This document shows, piece after piece, positions 51,929-60,630 of a DNA stretch of 64,000 nucleotides. Within the stretch, counting starts at the first letter, position 1; every line of letters starts with the position of its first letter. Source of the DNA: Runella rosea. GTDB lineage: Bacteria > Bacteroidota > Bacteroidia > Cytophagales > Spirosomataceae. The translations under genes were made by a program, and so were the position numbers. Below the pieces are notes generated by a model that did not search any database, was not told the DNA's origin, and saw nothing but the letters and a program-made list of their open reading frames with translations. The stretch spans positions 4,829,501 to 4,893,500 of the forward strand of contig NZ_CP030850.1 in the NCBI RefSeq assembly GCF_003325355.1. The letters run 5' to 3'.

Positions 51929-52471
51929 ATGAAAGATTTGATGCGTCTTCGGACCTCCCTCAAAGAAGAGTTGCAATTTGCCCTTAACGCCCAAGTGAAA
52001 ATGGAAGCGGAGTCTTCGTCAAAATACTTGGCGATGGCGGCGTGGTGCGACCGCAACGGCTATTCAAACAGTGCGGATTTTTTCTTTACGCAAGCCGAAG
52101 AAGAGCGTGCACACATGCTCAAAATCTTCAAATACATTGGCGATATGGGCGGGGTAGCTGTTACACCCGAAGTAACCAATATCCCGCAAGAATACCCGAC
52201 GTTTCGGAGTGTATTCGAAACGGCGTTGGAGCAAGAAATTGCCGTATCTCAATCCATCAATCGCATCGTGGGCATCAGTCGCCGCAATGATGATTATGCC
52301 ACCGAAAATTTTATTCAGTGGTTTGTAAAAGAGCAAATCGAAGAAGAATACATCGCCCGCCGTCAGGTGGAATTGTTTGACGTAATCGGCGAAGAAGGCA
52401 TTGGCCGCTTTACCATTGACTTAGAAATTCCCAAAGTAACCTATCCGGGAGCCGCCGCTGAAGCGGAGTAG
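51929..52471 (+). CDS. Ferritin
   Basis: A 180-residue non-haem ferritin, an iron-storage cage protein. The ferroxidase ligands are visible: Glu residues in MEAESSSKYLAMAAWCDRNG, EEERAHMLKIFKYI (Glu and His), and QWFVKEQIEEEYIARRQ with the second-half Glu and Gln. The four-helix bundle length is normal. It is flanked upstream by a 230-bp gap and followed by a strong terminator, so it is a single-gene transcript. Confidence 0.93.
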   Translation: MKDLMRLRTSLKEELQFALNAQVKMEAESSSKYLAMAAWCDRNGYSNSADFFFTQAEEERAHMLKIFKYIGDMGGVAVTPEVTNIPQEYPTFRSVFETALEQEIAVSQSINRIVGISRRNDDYATENFIQWFVKEQIEEEYIARRQVELFDVIGEEGIGRFTIDLEIPKVTYPGAAAEAE

Positions 52472-52510
52472 AAAGGTAGTATTTGTCATTCTGAAGGAAT
52501 CTCAACATTC

Positions 52511-52550
52511 TAAAAGCGCGTCGCAAAATTTGCGACGCGCTTTTATTTTT
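52511..52550 (+). terminator. Intrinsic terminator after the ferritin gene
   Basis: taaaagcgcgtcgcaaa (52511-52527) and its exact complement (52529-52545) make a long perfect palindrome followed by ttttattttt. It is 40 nt after the stop codon. Confidence 0.82.
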
Positions 52551-52640
52551 GTCTTTATGTAAAAAATATTTGCTCAAATGTAAAGTTTGTTTTACATTTG
52601 AATCGAAATTAAATTTCTAACAAATTACCTATTGACAGCT

Positions 52641-53141
52641 ATGGAAACCAAGTTACTTTTGCCCAACCGTTACAAGCGCCTCGGTTGGTTTATTTTTGTA
52701 CCCTGTTTAATTCTCACAATTTTGAGTATTCTTCAATTAACTCCCAGCCTCAGTTTTTTTGATGGGGAACATGTTTTATCCCAATGGACGACTATCAAAG
52801 TTCCCGAAAAAGGGACTTTGGAAGCCCTTTTTGATGAAACATCCAATGACCTTGCTGGTGAAATTTTGATGACACTTACAGCCATCGGTTTCTTTTTCGT
52901 AGCATTTTCCCGCGAGCGCACCGATGACGAATGGATCATGCGCGTGCGGCTCGAATCATTATTGTGGGCGTTTTATGTGCATCTTGGAGGATTTTTACTG
53001 TCGGTTTGGTTTTCTTACGGGTTAGGTTTCTATATGATATTATCTTGGAACATGCTCACGGCACCGTTGGTATTTTTGGCGCGGTTTCACTGGATTGTGT
53101 ACGTAAAACCGTATTTGGAAGAAAGGAGGGCGACCGTATGA
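52641..53141 (+). CDS. Four-helix membrane protein of unknown function
   Basis: A 166-residue integral membrane protein with about four hydrophobic segments (FIFVPCLILTILSILQL, ILMTLTAIGFFFVAF, LLWAFYVHLGGFLLSVW, FYMILSWNMLTAPLVFL). A soluble loop of about 40 residues follows the first helix. I recognise no named family. The stop codon overlaps the next gene's ATG (ATGA), tying it to a small HTH regulator. Such membrane protein/HTH pairs are common in Bacteroidota and Firmicutes. The role is unknown. Confidence 0.75.
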   Translation: METKLLLPNRYKRLGWFIFVPCLILTILSILQLTPSLSFFDGEHVLSQWTTIKVPEKGTLEALFDETSNDLAGEILMTLTAIGFFFVAFSRERTDDEWIMRVRLESLLWAFYVHLGGFLLSVWFSYGLGFYMILSWNMLTAPLVFLARFHWIVYVKPYLEERRATV

Positions 53142-53338
53142 AAAACACCATTCACGTAGAGCGCGCCATCCGACGTATCACGCAGGCCGATTTGGCCGCG
53201 GCCGTGGGCGTATCGCGTCAAACCATCAATGCCCTCGAAGCCGCCAAGTACGTACCTTCGGTAGTGTTGGCCATGAAAATTGCCAATTATTTTGAAAAAC
53301 CCGTCGAAGCCATTTTTGAATTGGGCGAGGAAGATTAG
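53138..53338 (+). CDS. Small XRE-type HTH regulator
   Basis: A 66-residue DNA-binding protein consisting of a single helix-turn-helix (ITQADLAAAVGVSRQTINAL, then EAAKYVPSVVLAMKIANYF) and a short acidic tail. It resembles the minimal YozG-type regulators. The start at 53138 overlaps the membrane protein stop as ATGA, and an unusual GGAGG lies 9 nt upstream, one of the few Shine-Dalgarno-like sites in the window. It probably controls its own operon. Confidence 0.87.
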   Translation: MKNTIHVERAIRRITQADLAAAVGVSRQTINALEAAKYVPSVVLAMKIANYFEKPVEAIFELGEED

Positions 53339-53352
53339 CCCGTGTAGTTTTG

Positions 53353-53387
53353 TAACGGTCAGACGGTTCTAAACCGTCCGACCGTTA
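53353..53387 (+). terminator. Hairpin after the HTH gene (repeat family member 1)
   Basis: TAACGGTCAGACGGTT and AACCGTCCGACCGTTA form a 16-bp stem with one mismatch and a 3-nt loop, followed by T-rich sequence. Its core is nearly the same as the hairpin at 61218-61260. Confidence 0.72.
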
Positions 53388-53533
53388 TTTTATAATATTC
53401 GAAAGCCGCTAAAGAGTTGAGCCGACTCAAATTTATTTCGATATGCGTCGATAAAAAAAGCCGCGCGGTCGGTGTTTATTAGTTCTTCAGGATTGTATTT
53501 TGTATTTTGCTCTTCAATCCTAAATCTCTATTA

Positions 53534-53998
53534 ATGAACACTTTTTTGCGCGCCAGCCTTCTTCTGTTAGTTTGTTTTTCTTGTAAAGAAGAAACGCCTG
53601 CGCCTACCAAAACCGAATTGCTTACGGGGAGACCTTGGAAATGGGTTGGGGGAGCGGTAACACCCGCGTTTGATGTCTTTAGCAACGGTAACCTCAGCAA
53701 CGGAGAGTATTGGAGCCAAGCCCCCAAATGTTGGCAGGACGATATTCGGGTGTTTACGACGGCGGGAAAATTTACGCATGAGGAGGGTGCTACAAAATGT
53801 AATGTAGCCGACCCCCAAATTTATGCACAAGGAACTTGGCAATTTGACGCTTCTGAAAAAGTCGTTAAGATAAATGACAGTGCTTTGGGTGAACAAATGT
53901 GGGAAATACAGGAACTCACGGCCACAACCCTAAAAGTAGTGGAGGTTTACCAAGAAAAAGGTAAAACCTATACGTTTAACTATTCTTTTACGCGCTAA
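53534..53998 (+). CDS. Lipoprotein, lipocalin-like
   Basis: A 154-residue lipoprotein. The signal MNTFLRASLLLLVCFSC ends in a lipobox with Cys17, followed by the typical KEETPAPTK. The mature part starts LLTGRPWKWVGGAVTPA and contains alternating beta strands (GTWQFDASEKVVKIND, TTLKVVEVYQEKGKTYTF), the pattern of Bacteroidota lipocalin-like domains. The start at 53534 gives the proper signal length. It overlaps the convergent PHP gene by 4 nt. Confidence 0.75.
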   Translation: MNTFLRASLLLLVCFSCKEETPAPTKTELLTGRPWKWVGGAVTPAFDVFSNGNLSNGEYWSQAPKCWQDDIRVFTTAGKFTHEEGATKCNVADPQIYAQGTWQFDASEKVVKINDSALGEQMWEIQELTATTLKVVEVYQEKGKTYTFNYSFTR

Positions 53999-54819
53999 AT
54001 AGCCACATCCTGCCATTTTCCACCCAATAATATTCGGACTTCCTCGTACCCTGCTGCTTTGGCTACTTGATATGCCAACGGAAAAGACGCCGTGATTTCT
54101 TCGGGACGGTGGCTGTCGGAATTGATGCAAATCGGGATGTTTAATTCATTCATGCGGTTGATAATCCACGGAGAAGGATACAACTCTAAACCGCGTTTGT
54201 AGTTGCCCCGCGTATTGATTTCGGTCGTGATTCCTGCTTTGGCAATGGCCTGAAGGGTCTGTTCTACTTCTGCAACGTACCAACTTTCTGACTCATCAAA
54301 CAAATGACGGGCGGCATTGTGCATTTTGATTTTATCCAAATGCCCCACCACCTGCGGCGGGTCGGTCTCGACCATTTGCCGAATAATACCGTAATATTTT
54401 TGAATAACTTTCTGGATATCACCGCCGTAAACCGTGTCCAAACATTCCAGAAATTCTACCGAACTGCCGTCAATTTCCCACGGTTGTCCGAATTGATTTA
54501 GTCCAACATAGTGTACCGAACCGACGCAGAAATCGAGCATAGGAAAATCACTCGGTCCAACCATTTCAGGAATAAAATCTACTTCTAAACCTACGTAAAG
54601 CTCAATTTGGCCTTCGTATTTGGCTTGTAAGGCGCGGGTTTCGGCCAAATATTCGTCCAGACGCTCGGCCTTCATACTCCATTGATTTTCAAACGGAACA
54701 GGGCAATGCGACGAAAAGCCAAAGGCGCGCAGCCCTTGGGCCAGCGCGCCTTGTACCTGTTGCTCGGGAGAGCCTTTGCCATCGCAATAGTGGCTGTGGC
54801 TATGGTAGTTGGTGAGCAT
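53995..54819 (-). CDS. PHP-family histidinol-phosphatase-like hydrolase
   Basis: A 274-residue metal-dependent phosphatase of the PHP fold, the HisK type of histidinol-phosphatase. Metal-binding blocks are NYHSHSHYCDGKG near the N-terminus, FGFSSHCPVP, LYVGLEVDFIP, SVHYVG, VGHLDKIKMHN and INSDSHRPEEI near the C-terminus. All are intact. If it is HisK it dephosphorylates L-histidinol phosphate. hisF lies only 3 kb away but on a separate transcript. It lies 6 bp downstream of gltX in the same direction. Confidence 0.85.
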   Translation of the reverse strand: MLTNYHSHSHYCDGKGSPEQQVQGALAQGLRAFGFSSHCPVPFENQWSMKAERLDEYLAETRALQAKYEGQIELYVGLEVDFIPEMVGPSDFPMLDFCVGSVHYVGLNQFGQPWEIDGSSVEFLECLDTVYGGDIQKVIQKYYGIIRQMVETDPPQVVGHLDKIKMHNAARHLFDESESWYVAEVEQTLQAIAKAGITTEINTRGNYKRGLELYPSPWIINRMNELNIPICINSDSHRPEEITASFPLAYQVAKAAGYEEVRILLGGKWQDVAI

Positions 54820-54825
54820 AGTGTA

Positions 54826-56343
54826 TTATACTTGGGGTAACGTACTGATTGCTTTTTCTAAACGACTGATTACTTCATCTTTCCCCAAAATCTCCATGGT
54901 AAGCATCAAATCTGGGCCGTGGCCTGCCCCCGTAACGGCAAGGCGAAGGGCCTGCATTACCTTTCCCATTTTGATGCCCACTCGCTCAGCGGCGGCGGCC
55001 CAAATGGCCTTAGCCGATTCGGCCAAAAAATCGCCTTCGTAGATTGTCAAATCCTCTACGTAGGCCGTGATGGCTTTGATGGCGTCGGCATTCCATTTGC
55101 TGGCTACAATGGCTTCTTCGTACTCCGTTGGCGTTTCAAAAAGGAAAGCTGTTTCGCTCAAAATCTCCTGTGGAAAAGTCACCCGCTCTTTCATCAGATG
55201 ACATACCTTTAGCAATGTATCATGACTTACCGCTGGCGCATTGTTGCTTGCTTCCAAAATAGAAGCTAGTTCTTCGTCAGACTTGCCCTTCAAGTATTGC
55301 TGATTGAACCACTTCGCTTTCGTAATGTCAAAACGAGCCCCTGCTTTGTGGATGCGCTCCAGCGAAAACGCCTCGATGAGCTCGTCCATCGTAAACAATT
55401 CTTGCTCGGTGCCTGGATTCCAGCCCAAAAAAGCTAAAAAGTTGACGATGGTTTCCTGCAAATACCCATCCTCCCGAAAACCGCGCGCGATGGTCTCCGT
55501 AGTAGGGTCTTGCCACTGCAACGGAAATATCGGAAATCCGCCCAAATCGGCATCGCGCTTCGAGAGCTTGCCGTTGCCTTCTGGTTTGAGCAGCAATGGT
55601 AAATGCGCAAATTGAGGGGCGGTCCAGCCAAAATATTGGTACATCAATACGTGCAATGGTGCCGAAGGAAGCCACTCTTCACCACGAATCACGTGCGTGA
55701 TGCCCATCAAATGGTCATCGACGATGTTGGCTAAGTGATATGTGGGCATTCCGTCAGATTTAAGTAAGACTTTGTCGTCGAGTGTAGAAGCGTGGACTGC
55801 TACCCATTCCCGAACGATGTCTTTGAAACGAATGTCTTGTTTTGGGTCAATTTTGATGCGAACTACGTAAGGGTCGCCGTTGTCGATACGTTGCTGAACT
55901 TCTTCGGCCGACAAAGTCAGCGAGTTGGTCATTTGCAAACGCGTGATGGCGTTGTACTGGGCCGCATCGGCACCTGCTTCTTCGAGGCGCTTGCGCATGG
56001 CTTCAATTTCTTCGGCGGTGTCAAACGCGTAGTAGGCTTTGCCCGCGGCAATAAGCTGTTCGGCATAGGTGCGATACATTTCTTTGCGTTCTGATTGGCG
56101 ATACGGCGCATGCGGACCGCCAATGCCCTGACCTTCATCTATCTCAATACCTACCCACTTCAGCGCTTCTAAAATATAGTTTTCGGCTCCGGGCACGTAG
56201 CGATTTTGGTCGGTATCTTCGATGCGAAGGAGCATTTTTCCGCCGTTTTTACGGGCAAATAAATAATTATACAAAGCCGTACGAACACCGCCAATGTGAA
56301 GCGGTCCCGTAGGACTGGGAGCAAAACGAACTCTTACGGACAT
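54826..56343 (-). CDS. gltX: Glutamate-tRNA ligase
   Basis: Class I aminoacyl-tRNA synthetase of 505 residues that charges tRNA-Glu. The HIGH motif is in APSPTGPLHIGGVRTALYNY, the KMSKS equivalent is KLSKRD, and the Glu-binding RIEDTD is present. The C-terminal anticodon-binding helical region begins about residue 345 and ends with ALRLAVTGAGHGPDL. Upstream gene of a two-gene unit with the PHP phosphatase. Confidence 0.96.
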   Translation of the reverse strand: MSVRVRFAPSPTGPLHIGGVRTALYNYLFARKNGGKMLLRIEDTDQNRYVPGAENYILEALKWVGIEIDEGQGIGGPHAPYRQSERKEMYRTYAEQLIAAGKAYYAFDTAEEIEAMRKRLEEAGADAAQYNAITRLQMTNSLTLSAEEVQQRIDNGDPYVVRIKIDPKQDIRFKDIVREWVAVHASTLDDKVLLKSDGMPTYHLANIVDDHLMGITHVIRGEEWLPSAPLHVLMYQYFGWTAPQFAHLPLLLKPEGNGKLSKRDADLGGFPIFPLQWQDPTTETIARGFREDGYLQETIVNFLAFLGWNPGTEQELFTMDELIEAFSLERIHKAGARFDITKAKWFNQQYLKGKSDEELASILEASNNAPAVSHDTLLKVCHLMKERVTFPQEILSETAFLFETPTEYEEAIVASKWNADAIKAITAYVEDLTIYEGDFLAESAKAIWAAAAERVGIKMGKVMQALRLAVTGAGHGPDLMLTMEILGKDEVISRLEKAISTLPQV

Positions 56344-56525
56344 AGTAATCGTGATTATTTAATCGTCAGCCGTCGTAAATCCTGATGCTAGGAACGGCTA
56401 ATCCCTAACTTTTAGTTTTTTTGAGCGGGCAAAGTTACCACAAAAAGAAGTTCAATCGGGCAATTATGTACAACTTACTCAATAAGTTACTATTTTTAAT
56501 TTCTAAACGCCAACCTTATGTTCTG

Positions 56526-57212
56526 ATGAAACGGGTGCTTTGGTTCTTGGTTTTGCTACTGCTCGCCGGTTCATTCCGAACCGAGTCGCCTGATTATTAT
56601 GCTTTTCCATTGGAGCGTTTTGTTCAACTCCCCGAATTGAAAAGTGCGGTGGATGCACGCCGTCCGAATTATGAACTGTTGGATGCGGCTATTTTTCATC
56701 TGACCAATCAAACCCGTAGCCAATTTGGTATAAAATTACTTGAATACGATTCGGGGCTTCATCAAACGGCGCAGGGCTACGCGACCGATATGATTCAAAT
56801 GGGTTTTTATGGACATACCCACCCTTATAGCCCGTCGCTGAACACGCTGGCCCAGCGGGTAAAAGTGCATACGTGGGCTTTTCTCAAAATAGGAGAAAAT
56901 ATAGGCCAATATCAGCTCGTCGACACCGCACCAGAGTACTGTTGTCGCAAAAAACGGGACGGTACTTTTGAGTATTTTGATTGCGAGAGAAAATCGGTTT
57001 ATCATCCTTATACTTACGAGGGCTTTGCGCAGGAGGCCGTGGGTGAATGGATGAAATCACCTGGTCACCGCCGAAATCTCTTAGACTCTACCTACACGCA
57101 TCTGGGCACGGCCGCCCGAATTTCCAAAGATCCTTACGGCACTTGCAGCGCGCCATTTGGTCGTTTTGTACAGAATTTTGGCGCGATTAAACCAGAAGTC
57201 ACCAAACAATAA
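56526..57212 (+). CDS. Exported CAP-domain (SCP-like) protein
   Basis: A 228-residue exported protein with signal peptide MKRVLWFLVLLLLAGSF. The CAP domain includes LTNQTRSQFGIKLLEYDSGL, YGHTHPYSPSLNTL, FLKIGENIG, and EWMKSPGHRRNLLDSTYTHL, with the His and Glu cavity residues in place. An insert with two Cys (EYCCRKKRDG) may form a disulfide. The role of bacterial CAP proteins is unclear. An upstream ATG at 56466 would add 20 hydrophobic residues and cannot be excluded. Confidence 0.85.
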   Translation: MKRVLWFLVLLLLAGSFRTESPDYYAFPLERFVQLPELKSAVDARRPNYELLDAAIFHLTNQTRSQFGIKLLEYDSGLHQTAQGYATDMIQMGFYGHTHPYSPSLNTLAQRVKVHTWAFLKIGENIGQYQLVDTAPEYCCRKKRDGTFEYFDCERKSVYHPYTYEGFAQEAVGEWMKSPGHRRNLLDSTYTHLGTAARISKDPYGTCSAPFGRFVQNFGAIKPEVTKQ

Positions 57213-57267
57213 CGCAGAAAAATCACCTTTTTTTCGGTTCTTTGTGGGCTAATAATTGCCAATAGCC

Positions 57268-57729
57268 ATGTCATTGCTTGATACCCTTGTACACGAATTC
57301 CAGAAAGAAGCTTTTTTGATTTCTACCCAAAAGTCAAAATTAGACTTTGACTTGATTCATGATTATCTATCAAAGCATTCGTATTGGGCGGAGAGCATCC
57401 CACGCGACATTGTGGAGCGGTCCATTCAAAATTCGCTGAGTTTTGGGGTGTATCACTACGAAAAACAAATAGGTTTTGCTCGGGTAACCACTGATTTTGC
57501 TACGTATGGCTACTTAGCAGATGTGTTTATAGTTGAAACCTACCGTGGTCAGGGGCTGTCAAAATGGTTGATGGAATGTATATTTAATCAAATCCCCGAA
57601 TTGCAAGGGTTTCGAAAATGGTCATTGGCAACGGCCGACGCGCATGGCTTGTATGAGCAATTTGGATTTACGGCACTGGCGCGCCCCGAGCGCATGATGG
57701 AAAAAGTTAACTTTAAGAAATATAGTTAA
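57268..57729 (+). CDS. GNAT-family N-acetyltransferase
   Basis: A 153-residue acetyl-CoA-dependent acetyltransferase. The CoA-binding signature is VFIVETYRGQGLSKWLMECI, preceded by the beta-bulge strand YHYEKQIGFARVTTDF, and the C-terminal block is LYEQFGFTAL. The substrate is unknown. Its stop codon directly abuts the hisF start (taaatg), so the two genes are co-transcribed. Confidence 0.87.
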   Translation: MSLLDTLVHEFQKEAFLISTQKSKLDFDLIHDYLSKHSYWAESIPRDIVERSIQNSLSFGVYHYEKQIGFARVTTDFATYGYLADVFIVETYRGQGLSKWLMECIFNQIPELQGFRKWSLATADAHGLYEQFGFTALARPERMMEKVNFKKYS

Positions 57730-58569
57730 ATGCTCACAAAACGTATCATACCTTGCCTCGATGTAAAAGACGGGCGCACTGTAAAAGGAGTCAATTTTGT
57801 AAATCTCCGCGACGCTGGCGATGCCGTCGAACTCGCCGCCGTATATGCCGAGCAGGGAGCCGATGAGCTGGTGTTTTTAGATATTACGGCCACCGTCGAA
57901 GGGCGTGGAACCCTCCTAGAACTGGTACGTCGCGTAGCGCATACCATCAATATTCCTTTTACTGTTGGCGGAGGAATTTCATCTAAAGCCGATGTTTCAG
58001 CGCTTCTCAACGCGGGAGCCGATAAGGTTTCTATCAATTCAGCGGCGGTCCGTAATCCCGACTTAATCAACGAGTTGGCATTGGAGTTTGGTAGTCAGTG
58101 CATCGTGGTAGCGATTGATACAAAGTCAGTTCACAGTTCACAGTTGGCAGTTCACAATGAATCCCCAACAGACTCCTTCCTGGCTCCTCACTTCTCATCG
58201 CAGCCGCATCTCACTTCTAATTTTGTTCATACTCACGGCGGGCGTAAGCCGACCGAACTGCGTACGTTGGAATGGGCCAAGGAAGTAGAAGAGCGCGGCG
58301 CGGGAGAGATTTTGCTGACCTCGATGGATACAGATGGTACCAAAAATGGCTTTGCGTTGGAATTAACTTCTACCATATCGCGCAACGCAAACATTCCCGT
58401 GATTGCTTCGGGCGGGGCGGGCACGATGGAGCATTTTTATGAAGTATTTACCACTGGTTACGCTGACGCAGGCTTGGCAGCGAGTATTTTTCACTTTAAA
58501 GAAATTGAGATTCCGGCGTTGAAACAGTATTTGCACGAGCGGGGGATTCCCATGCGGATGTCGCGCTAA
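57730..58569 (+). CDS. hisF: Imidazole glycerol phosphate synthase HisF with in-frame insertion
   Basis: Cyclase subunit that, with HisH, makes imidazole glycerol phosphate and AICAR in histidine synthesis. The catalytic Asp residues are in CLDVKDG (Asp11) and VVAIDTK (Asp130), and the phosphate-binding segments [11 protein letters not shown] and [12 protein letters not shown] are intact. The protein has 279 residues, while about 251 is usual. The extra roughly 28 residues sit at about 133-164, just after Asp130, between IDTK and [10 protein letters not shown]. The inserted DNA (about 58125-58213) starts with heptamer repeats. The frame is open and the downstream domain is normal, so the gene is probably functional. 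No other his genes lie nearby, except possibly the PHP phosphatase. Confidence 0.93.
   Translation: MLTKRIIPCLDVKDGRTVKGVNFVNLRDAGDAVELAAVYAEQGADELVFLDITATVEGRGTLLELVRRVAHTINIPFTVGGGISSKADVSALLNAGADKVSINSAAVRNPDLINELALEFGSQCIVVAIDTKSVHSSQLAVHNESPTDSFLAPHFSSQPHLTSNFVHTHGGRKPTELRTLEWAKEVEERGAGEILLTSMDTDGTKNGFALELTSTISRNANIPVIASGGAGTMEHFYEVFTTGYADAGLAASIFHFKEIEIPALKQYLHERGIPMRMSR
58127..58154 (+). repeat. Heptamer tandem repeat inside hisF
   Basis: Four head-to-tail 7-mers: CAGTTCA, CAGTTCA, CAGTTGG, CAGTTCA. They form the left part of the in-frame insertion in hisF. Heptamer arrays of this kind are usually intergenic, so their presence inside a conserved enzyme is unusual. Confidence 0.8.
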
Positions 58570-59291
58570 CTTTGTTTGCGTTCAATAAACTCTTTTACAC
58601 TTTTTCGGTACGTATCGCTGATCGGAATCCACACTTTCCCGATTTGTATCTTTTCTTTTTCAATGGTATCAATCGCGTCAAACGATACGAGAAAGGAATG
58701 ATGCACGCGGATAAAATGATGAGGGGTAAGCTGTGCTTCCAAGGATTTCAACGTTTGCAGCGTCACCACTTTTTTCTCTTTGGTATGAATCGTGACGTAG
58801 TCTTTTAGCCCTTCGATATAAAGAATTTCGTTTAGCCTGATTTTGACCAATTTGGTGCCGTCTTTGACAAAAATGGAGGCTTGTGTTTGGTCAATGGGAG
58901 CGGCTGTTTCGAGAGCGGGCAGCGGGGGCGCGGCGGAAAGTCGTTGCGTGGCTTTTTCGACAGACTTTAAAAATCGCTCTAGCGTAATGGGCTTTAGTAA
59001 ATAATCCAGCACATCCAGTTCGTAACCTTCAATGGCGTATTCTGAGTAGGCCGTGGTAAGAATGACCAACGGCTTTTTCGGTAGTATTTTCAGTAGGGAA
59101 ATGCCCGTGATTTCGGGCATTTGAATGTCAGAGAAAAGAATATCAACGGAGTTGTTGCGCAAAAACTCCAACGCCGTCAATGGATTGGAAAACGATTTGA
59201 CCAGCTGCAAGTGACTCACTTTCAGGATGTATTGCTCCAGTAAATTTCGGGCCAATGGCTCGTCTTCCACCACTACGCAGGTCAGGGTCAT
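58566..59291 (-). CDS. LytTR-family response regulator
   Basis: A 241-residue regulator with a receiver domain (acidic pair VVEDEPLAR, phospho-acceptor Asp in [13 protein letters not shown], Lys in [11 protein letters not shown]) and a C-terminal LytTR DNA-binding domain ([18 protein letters not shown]). A Pro/Ala-rich linker of about 20 residues joins them. Its start overlaps the upstream kinase stop by 4 nt, so the pair is translationally coupled. Its own end overlaps the convergent hisF stop by 4 nt. Confidence 0.93.
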   Translation of the reverse strand: MTLTCVVVEDEPLARNLLEQYILKVSHLQLVKSFSNPLTALEFLRNNSVDILFSDIQMPEITGISLLKILPKKPLVILTTAYSEYAIEGYELDVLDYLLKPITLERFLKSVEKATQRLSAAPPLPALETAAPIDQTQASIFVKDGTKLVKIRLNEILYIEGLKDYVTIHTKEKKVVTLQTLKSLEAQLTPHHFIRVHHSFLVSFDAIDTIEKEKIQIGKVWIPISDTYRKSVKEFIERKQS

Positions 59292-60331
59292 ACCAAGTTT
59301 AATTTAAGCCGTACGCGATATTCTTCAGCGGTATCTTCGATTTCGAGTTCAAAATTATCGGGATAACTCAATTCTAAACGTCTCTTGACGTTTTTTAGGC
59401 CAATTCCTGATTGTTCTTCCTGATTTACTAAACTTTGCGGTAACTTGCTGTTGGCAACCGTATAGATGCAGGCCGTTCCTTCCAATAAAATATCAGCCGT
59501 AATCCACGCTCCCGCAAAATTGTTGCTGACGCCATGTTTAAAGGCATTTTCGAGAAAACTAATAAAAATCAAAGGTACAATCAGTACGCCGTTGGTATTG
59601 CCAGTCACCTCAAAATTAATGGGAATAGGCTCATTAAGACGAAGTTTTTCGAGGCTGATATAATTTTTCATGTACTCTATTTCCTTCATCAATGGCACTT
59701 TCGCGTGGTTGGAGTCGTAAATCATGTACCGCATCATTTGCGACAGTTTGGCAATTACTTCTGTGGTATTGGGGGAGTTGGTAAAGGCCAAATAATACAG
59801 GTTATTGAGGGTGTTAAACAAAAAATGCGGGTTGATTTGGGCTTTTAAGAAACGAAGTTCGGAGGTAAGTTTCTCATTTTCAATCTCTTTCTTTTTAGCT
59901 TCCAGTTCAAACCAGCCTTCAGCAAATTTGAGCATTCCCACAAAAATCACAATAAAGAGCGTACTCAATACGACATTAACGGTAAATTTATCTTCGTAGA
60001 AATAGCATATTTTCTGGGTATTGCCATCAATCAAATACCGTTTTAGCAGAATAAACGCCCGTACCAATACTGCAAATGGGATAGAAAATTCTACAACATA
60101 GCGCACCAAACTTTTGTGTTTGAGAAACCGGGGTAGAAAGAAAAAATAATTGAGATACACCACCAACGCCATGAAGAGCACTTCAAAAGAAGTATTCTTG
60201 AATGCATCCCAAAAGCTGACTTCCTGCCCTCGAATGGGAAAGCGAATTTGGTAAAAGAAAAATGAGAAATAAACGCACCAAAAGGAAAGGTGTAAAAGTA
60301 AAATTCGGTGTCGTTTGATGAATACTTGCAT
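59288..60331 (-). CDS. LytS-type membrane histidine kinase
   Basis: A 347-residue kinase with about four transmembrane helices in the first 150 residues (LLLHLSFWCVYFSFFFY onward). The phospho-acceptor His lies in LKAQINPHFLFNTL. The ATPase part has FLENAFKHGV and SGIGLKNVKRRLEL. The start at 60331 (MQVFIKRHRIL) is preferred. It forms a coupled pair with the LytTR regulator. The region upstream carries repeated TGGTCGA-like motifs shared with the divergent YceI gene. Confidence 0.91.
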   Translation of the reverse strand: MQVFIKRHRILLLHLSFWCVYFSFFFYQIRFPIRGQEVSFWDAFKNTSFEVLFMALVVYLNYFFFLPRFLKHKSLVRYVVEFSIPFAVLVRAFILLKRYLIDGNTQKICYFYEDKFTVNVVLSTLFIVIFVGMLKFAEGWFELEAKKKEIENEKLTSELRFLKAQINPHFLFNTLNNLYYLAFTNSPNTTEVIAKLSQMMRYMIYDSNHAKVPLMKEIEYMKNYISLEKLRLNEPIPINFEVTGNTNGVLIVPLIFISFLENAFKHGVSNNFAGAWITADILLEGTACIYTVANSKLPQSLVNQEEQSGIGLKNVKRRLELSYPDNFELEIEDTAEEYRVRLKLNLV

Positions 60332-60466
60332 GATAGCAGGCAGGTGCAAGGCGTAAAGTAAGATTCGCTAAAGCGGCTAAATTTCGGGAAAAGAAAGGTA
60401 TTGTACTAATTTCTGTGATTTAGTGGGAGATTTCTGCGCTTTTTTTCGGCATTCTTGGTATTTTAG

Positions 60467-60549
60467 TCGACCATTCAGCTGAATGGTTCTGCTTTACCGA
60501 TTGGTCGAATAATCTGCCGTATGGCCGATTTGGTGAAGTCAATGGTCGA
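60467..60549. promoter_or_regulatory. Cluster of TGGTCGA motifs and a perfect palindrome
   Basis: AATGGTCGA occurs at 60475-60467 (minus) and 60541-60549 (plus), ATTGGTCGA at 60500-60508, and a degenerate ATGGCCGA at 60521-60528. ACCATTCAGCTGAATGGT (60470-60487) is a perfect 18-bp palindrome overlapping the first site. The cluster lies between the divergent kinase and YceI genes. It may be a regulator-binding array. The regulator is unknown. Confidence 0.45.
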
Positions 60550-60630
60550 AAAAGTGCGGAGAAGTTTAAAACTTTATTTTTGATTTGTGCTCATTAAACT
60601 ATTTGCTAAATCATTACAACCAAAACAACA

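Noticed and set aside
57730-58569. hisF as a pseudogene because of its insertion
   Set aside because: The reading frame is intact across the insert, and both catalytic Asp residues and the downstream phosphate-binding loops are present.
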